From an uncultured Flaviramulus sp. (GTDB lineage: Bacteria; Bacteroidota; Bacteroidia; Flavobacteriales; Flavobacteriaceae), in assembly GCA_947495125.1 (NCBI GenBank), contig CANLXL010000021.1, positions 1 through 45,663 of the forward strand: a DNA stretch of 45,663 nucleotides. Direction: 5' to 3'. Positions 42,802 through 45,663 of the stretch are shown piece by piece. Below the pieces are notes generated by a model. That model was not told the origin of the DNA. It was given only the letters and a program-made list of their open reading frames with translations, and did not search any database. Numbering within the stretch: position 1 is the stretch's first letter; every line of letters begins with the position of its first letter. The position numbers and the translations under genes were made by a program.

Positions 42802-43389
42802 CTATTTTTTACAAATTTCGTTATGTATATCTAATAGATTTTCCTTACTGCCTGATGAAAGATTACTAAAAACATCACAAAATTTATTAGAATTACTCTG
42901 AGCAATAAAAAGTATATCCGCATAGAAACCTTCAGCATATTCTCCGTCAACAAATTCTGCAAGATTAGAATATTTGCTAAGGCAATTACCAACATCTGAT
43001 TGAGCTTTTTCGACAATCAATGAGTTAATCTTTTCAAATAAATTCCAATCTTCTTCTGTCGAATAAGTTAAATCGTAATAAAAAGAAAACTCATCAGAAT
43101 TGCTAGGAATAATACTTTCTATGGCGTTATTCCCAATGATGCTATCCTTGTCCAATAAACTCTTTACTTGGGTGATATTATTCTTATAATCTTTTAACCT
43201 TCTATTTCCTTTAAGATTTAAAACAGTTTCTATCGTATCCTTATGTATGATTCTATTATCCACATTATTATTACCTTTTTTTTCAATCATAGAATCTTTC
43301 ACAATAACTTCTACAGGGATATCTTTAGCTTTGTTTTCTTTACAATTAAAGAAAAAAAGAATACCAAATACAATAATAAATTTATTCAT
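42802..43389 (-). CDS. Lipoprotein of unknown function
   Basis: A 195-residue lipoprotein: signal ending FFNC (Cys16). The mature part is helical, rich in Asn and Glu, with several Cys in the last 60 residues (DVGNCLSKYSN and FCDVFSNL). No family recognised. The gene starts 16 bases after the stop of a truncated frame of a larger protein (43406-43577), an arrangement typical of an immunity or accessory gene following an effector gene. It is enclosed by two direct MITE-like copies. The stop codon is directly followed by a run of seven G on the + strand. Confidence 0.65.
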   Translation of the reverse strand: MNKFIIVFGILFFFNCKENKAKDIPVEVIVKDSMIEKKGNNNVDNRIIHKDTIETVLNLKGNRRLKDYKNNITQVKSLLDKDSIIGNNAIESIIPSNSDEFSFYYDLTYSTEEDWNLFEKINSLIVEKAQSDVGNCLSKYSNLAEFVDGEYAEGFYADILFIAQSNSNKFCDVFSNLSSGSKENLLDIHNEICKK

Positions 43390-43405
43390 TTTTTATAATT
43401 TTAAT

Positions 43406-43577
43406 TTAATCCTTAATATCATATGGGATAATTATTGGTTGCGGTGGAGTGGGTTTAAATGACGGCAAGACAATAGATGGTAATGCCCCATATTTCTCAA
43501 TTGCATTATCAATTGCTATCATAGCTTCACAAGTAGTTCTAACACACCCATCAGTAAACCTATTAAAGAATGATTTA
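43406..43577 (-). pseudogene. C-terminal stub of a larger protein, cut by MITE copy B
   Basis: An open frame on the minus strand runs from the edge of MITE copy B to a stop at 43406-43408. It encodes about 56 residues including CVRTTCEAMIAIDNAIEKYG and a Pro-rich tail ending in IIIPYDIKD. It has no start codon of its own before the MITE. The last residues look like the end of a secreted or Rhs-like protein, but the parent family was not recognised. Confidence 0.55.
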
Positions 43578-43578
43578 T

Positions 43579-43740
43579 GTTGTCTCGTCCTAAAAAAAGT
43601 TTACAAATTTATACTTAATCCAAAATACAAAAGCCACTCCAATTTCTTGGAATAGCCCTTGTTTATTTTGCATGCTATGTCTTGTCCGGCACTAGTAGAT
43701 ACTAGCGCTAGCCGTTACTTTAAAAACAAACTAGGACGAG
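43579..43740. mobile_element. MITE-like element, copy B (162 bp)
   Basis: It begins GTTGTCTCGTCC and ends CTAGGACGAG, with inverted repeats CTCGTCCTA (43584-43592) and TAGGACGAG (43732-43740). It is closely similar to copy A along its length. It cuts two genes: the minus-strand stub to its left and the plus-strand stub to its right. Confidence 0.75.
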
Positions 43741-43899
43741 CGGGGTGAGAATAAAGCACAAGATACCATTGAAGATATAGACCTACTTACGTTATTTAAT
43801 AAGGCTCAAAAACTTTCTAAAAAACAAAAGGAAACCGTTAAAGATTTCCTTTCTGCTTTTGTTCTTAAAGCTGACCTTACTCAAAAGTTAGCGCAATAA
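43741..43899 (+). pseudogene. C-terminal stub of a helix-rich (XRE-regulator-like) protein
   Basis: An open frame leaving MITE copy B encodes about 52 residues ending at a TAA (43897-43899). FNKAQKLSKKQKETVKDFLSAF resembles the C-terminal helix of small XRE-type regulators. An in-frame stop at 43732 inside the MITE and the absence of an ATG show the front part is missing. Confidence 0.45.
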
Positions 43900-43904
43900 A
43901 AAAA

Positions 43905-44708
43905 TTAATTACTATTCTTTTCTTCTAAATAATTAATAATCCTCTTTTTATATTTATAATTATCAGAACTTGTAGAGTATTCTTGTTCATTTAAAAACTC
44001 TATCAATGTAAGCTCTTGTTTAGGACTATTGTTATGAGCTTGTCTTACAAAAATGTAATTTGGTATTTTAGCTTTTTGTTGTATCACAAGATACTCTAGT
44101 ATATTCAAATTATCGTGTATAATACAATTAGATAAAGGTCCTTTTCCATTGACATAACTATAGTCATTAATATCTGCCCCTAATTCAACTATTTTTTTTA
44201 CTAAATCAATACAATCTGATTTAGTAGCAATCATCAAAGGCGTTTCTTTTGTTATATAATTAGAATTAAGATACTTTACATCTATTTTGTCATCTATAAT
44301 ACCTCCATATTTAACAAGTAATTCTAAAATATCTGTCCTACAGTTTCTTTTATAAACTTTATCACTAGCAATAAAAATAGCAGTTGTAACTTCGCTATTT
44401 ACACCAGATGTTGGTTCTGATTTTTTATTTGGATTAGCACCAAGTTCAAGTAATTTTTCAACTGATTTATCTAAATTATTCGCAACAGACAACATAAGTA
44501 AAGAATGACCGAATTTAGGTTCTAAAAAATCAATTAAACTTTCATTATCTTTTATAATTTCTTCTATTTTTTTTATATCCTCATTTTCAACAGCTATTGC
44601 TAACTCATATGCTTTAGTGTCTTTAAAATTATCAAAATCAAATCCTGGTAAATACTCATCACAACTAATAAATAAGAATACTAAAATAATATATATAAAC
44701 TTTCTCAT
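43905..44708 (-). CDS. Ankyrin-repeat lipoprotein
   Basis: A 267-residue lipoprotein: signal ending LFISC, then four to five ankyrin-like repeats: SLLMLSVANNLDKSVEKLLELGANPN, TDILELLVKYGG, TPLMIATKSDCIDLVKKIVELGADIN, and a degenerate last one. Ankyrin repeats mediate protein binding. The gene begins 20 bases after the stop of a truncated frame (44729-44812), the same arrangement as the lipoprotein at 42802, so it may be an immunity protein for a lost effector. I chose the ATG at 44708 rather than 44735 because it gives a normal signal peptide. Confidence 0.8.
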   Translation of the reverse strand: MRKFIYIILVFLFISCDEYLPGFDFDNFKDTKAYELAIAVENEDIKKIEEIIKDNESLIDFLEPKFGHSLLMLSVANNLDKSVEKLLELGANPNKKSEPTSGVNSEVTTAIFIASDKVYKRNCRTDILELLVKYGGIIDDKIDVKYLNSNYITKETPLMIATKSDCIDLVKKIVELGADINDYSYVNGKGPLSNCIIHDNLNILEYLVIQQKAKIPNYIFVRQAHNNSPKQELTLIEFLNEQEYSTSSDNYKYKKRIINYLEEKNSN

Positions 44709-44728
44709 AATCAAATTATTTATTAAGA

Positions 44729-44812
44729 TTACCATGTTGGCATAACAGACCTTATTGAGCCTGAAACTGATTGTTTAGGAATGACAGGTTTAGGGTTTGC
44801 TAGTCCATCAAT
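44729..44812 (-). pseudogene. C-terminal stub of a larger protein, cut by a REP
   Basis: A minus-strand frame leaving the left REP encodes 27 residues (GLANPKPVIPKQSVSGSI then a short tail ending MPTW) and stops at 44729. The frame continues through the REP to a spurious ATG. Pro/Ser/Gly composition suggests the tail of a secreted protein. Confidence 0.4.
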
Positions 44813-44850
44813 CCCCGCTAGCGCTCGTTTGTAACGAGTGCCGTACCGCA
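44813..44850. repeat. REP element left of the RAYT gene
   Basis: Hairpin CTCGTT-TGT-AACGAG (44824-44838, perfect) with CCCCGCTAGCG before it and TGCCGTACCGCA after it. Inverted relative to the REP at 45503. Confidence 0.7.
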
Positions 44851-44881
44851 TAGGTCACTATTATTCATAAAGATATACATT

Positions 44882-45438
44882 CTAACCCATGAAACCAGCA
44901 TCGTCTATTTCCAAAACTGTATGATCATCCTGAAAATTCCTGGCACTTGAATATTTCCAATCTATAGCATTAGTAACAAAACCGCATTCGATCGGATTAT
45001 TATGAATATAATCTATCTTTTGTTTGATTACTTTATTACTCCATAACTCGATTGGCTTGTTATGATGTTGCCAAAATTGATACTTAGAAACGTTTCCATG
45101 TTTTTACCGGCTCTTTCCAACATCCATAGCAACCATTCTTTTCTACTTTCTTGAGAGTTACCCTCTATAGTTTCGATAACTTTTTTTGCCGTATACTTTT
45201 TAAACGATTGCAATAGTTCCATAGGTTTTTCTTCGCCTGATCGAAATATCATATGTACATGATTAGGCATAAAACAATAAGCATAAAGTTCCATGCTCTT
45301 TTTAGCTCTACAATAATCAATACACTTTGCAAGGATTTCAAAATATACTTGTCTGGTAAAAATATCCAGCCAATATACCGTAGCAAAAGAAACAAAATAT
45401 AAACCTACTTTATTATAGAACTTGTATTTTCGACTCAT
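44882..45438 (-). pseudogene. REP-associated tyrosine transposase (RAYT), frameshifted
   Basis: The 5' part encodes a Y1/HUH transposase core: AYCFMPNHVHMIFRSGEEKP holds the HUH motif (HVH), and AKKVIETIEGNSQESRKEWLLWMLERAGK follows. After AGK the frame drifts to a premature stop at 45028; the -1 frame continues with KYQFWQHHNKPIELWSNK, KIDYIHNNP and a normal end at 44882. One extra A in the A5 run (minus strand; 45101-45105) would restore a 185-residue protein. The catalytic Tyr would be in the restored part or close to it. Flanking inverted REPs (44813, 45503) match those at 13.65 kb, as expected for RAYTs, which mobilise REPs. Confidence 0.8.
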
Positions 45439-45451
45439 GGAACCAAAATAT

Positions 45452-45482
45452 AAAAGCTATGCCTTAGTTGGCATAGCTTTTT
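45452..45482. terminator. Hairpin terminator beside the RAYT gene
   Basis: AAAAGCTATGCC (45452-45463), loop TTAGTT, GGCATAGCTTTT (45470-45481) plus another T. Perfect 12-bp stem; on the plus strand it ends in T residues. It lies 14 bases before the RAYT start (minus strand), so it may shield the RAYT from read-through. Confidence 0.7.
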
Positions 45483-45502
45483 AATAAGTGTTTGATGGCT
45501 TA

Positions 45503-45534
45503 CTCGGTACGGCACCCGACGCAGTCGAGCGCTC
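45503..45534. repeat. REP element right of the RAYT gene
   Basis: GGTACGGCA then hairpin CCCGAC-GCA-GTCGAG (45515-45529, one mismatch) then CGCT. Same type and orientation as the right REP at 13706. Confidence 0.65.
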
Positions 45535-45562
45535 AATGTCATTAAGTTAAGGCTTTATTCAC

Positions 45563-45625
45563 TTGATTATTAGTGTTTTATGTTTGTTTTTTGAAATTAA
45601 ATTCGTATATTATACTAATAATCAA
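45563..45625. repeat. Perfect 12-base inverted repeat with 39-base spacer
   Basis: TTGATTATTAGT (45563-45574) and ACTAATAATCAA (45614-45625). Possible operator pair for a gene starting beyond the right edge of the window. Confidence 0.5.
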
Positions 45626-45663
45626 ACATTTAATATCTTGAAAAAAAACTGCTGTTTTTATTT

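Noticed and set aside
43449-43655. Plus-strand frame starting MGLNDGKTIDG that runs into MITE copy B
   Set aside because: The opposite strand gives a better protein-like tail ending just before the lipoprotein gene, and this frame crosses the MITE edge.

Overview
The window looks like chromosome from a member of the Flavobacteriaceae (Bacteroidota). The evidence is AT-rich intergenic DNA, almost no Shine-Dalgarno sequences, repeated TTG-N17-TATATTTG promoters (the Bacteroidota TTG / TAnnTTTG pattern), many lipoproteins with a short lipobox, and a typical flavobacterial housekeeping order: ftsX, DUF3098, uppP, truB; glyS next to comF and an Ig-like lipoprotein; and a LytS/LytTR pair.

Layout. 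0-7 kb: an outer-membrane barrel-like protein with an M23 peptidase lipoprotein, rsgA behind a long hairpin-rich leader, a YdjC/ChbG deacetylase, and an AraC regulator followed by a three-gene membrane/NmrA operon that ends in a strong terminator. 7-16.5 kb is a mosaic accessory region. It holds small orphan genes with individual promoters, a MarR / S41 peptidase pair, an odd acyl-carrier-like protein, DUF3052, an esterase, a Tat-signal protein, and a YCII + ECF42-type sigma pair. These are separated by imperfect inverted repeats that resemble cassette recombination sites and by REP elements. 16.5-42.6 kb is mostly housekeeping: VOC, tag, thioredoxin-like, TonB-like, truB, uppP, ftsX, EamA, leuS, SemiSWEET, a zinc peptidase, a membrane-bound MutS relative, a serine hydrolase, an ECF sigma with a membrane partner, a sensor/regulator pair, an aminotransferase plus nitrilase-family amidase, an Ig-like lipoprotein, comF and glyS. 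42.6-45.6 kb is decayed accessory DNA. It has two MITE-like copies, two stubs of the C-terminal ends of larger proteins each followed closely by a lipoprotein gene (possibly toxin tip plus immunity), a helix-rich gene stub, and a frameshifted REP-associated transposase (RAYT) bracketed by inverted REPs.

The most interesting material is in 12.7-16 kb. Three consecutive intergenic sites form long imperfect palindromes with attC-like architecture, one of them ending in GCTAAC/GTTAGC. A gene or gene pair sits between successive sites, and REPs of the same family as those around the RAYT have landed in or next to two of them. No recombinase gene for such sites lies in the window. A second striking item is the 197-residue protein at 10.2 kb, whose two ends look like the two halves of an acyl carrier protein in swapped order. 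No tRNA, rRNA or CRISPR array was seen. All family assignments come from reading motifs, not from database searches.
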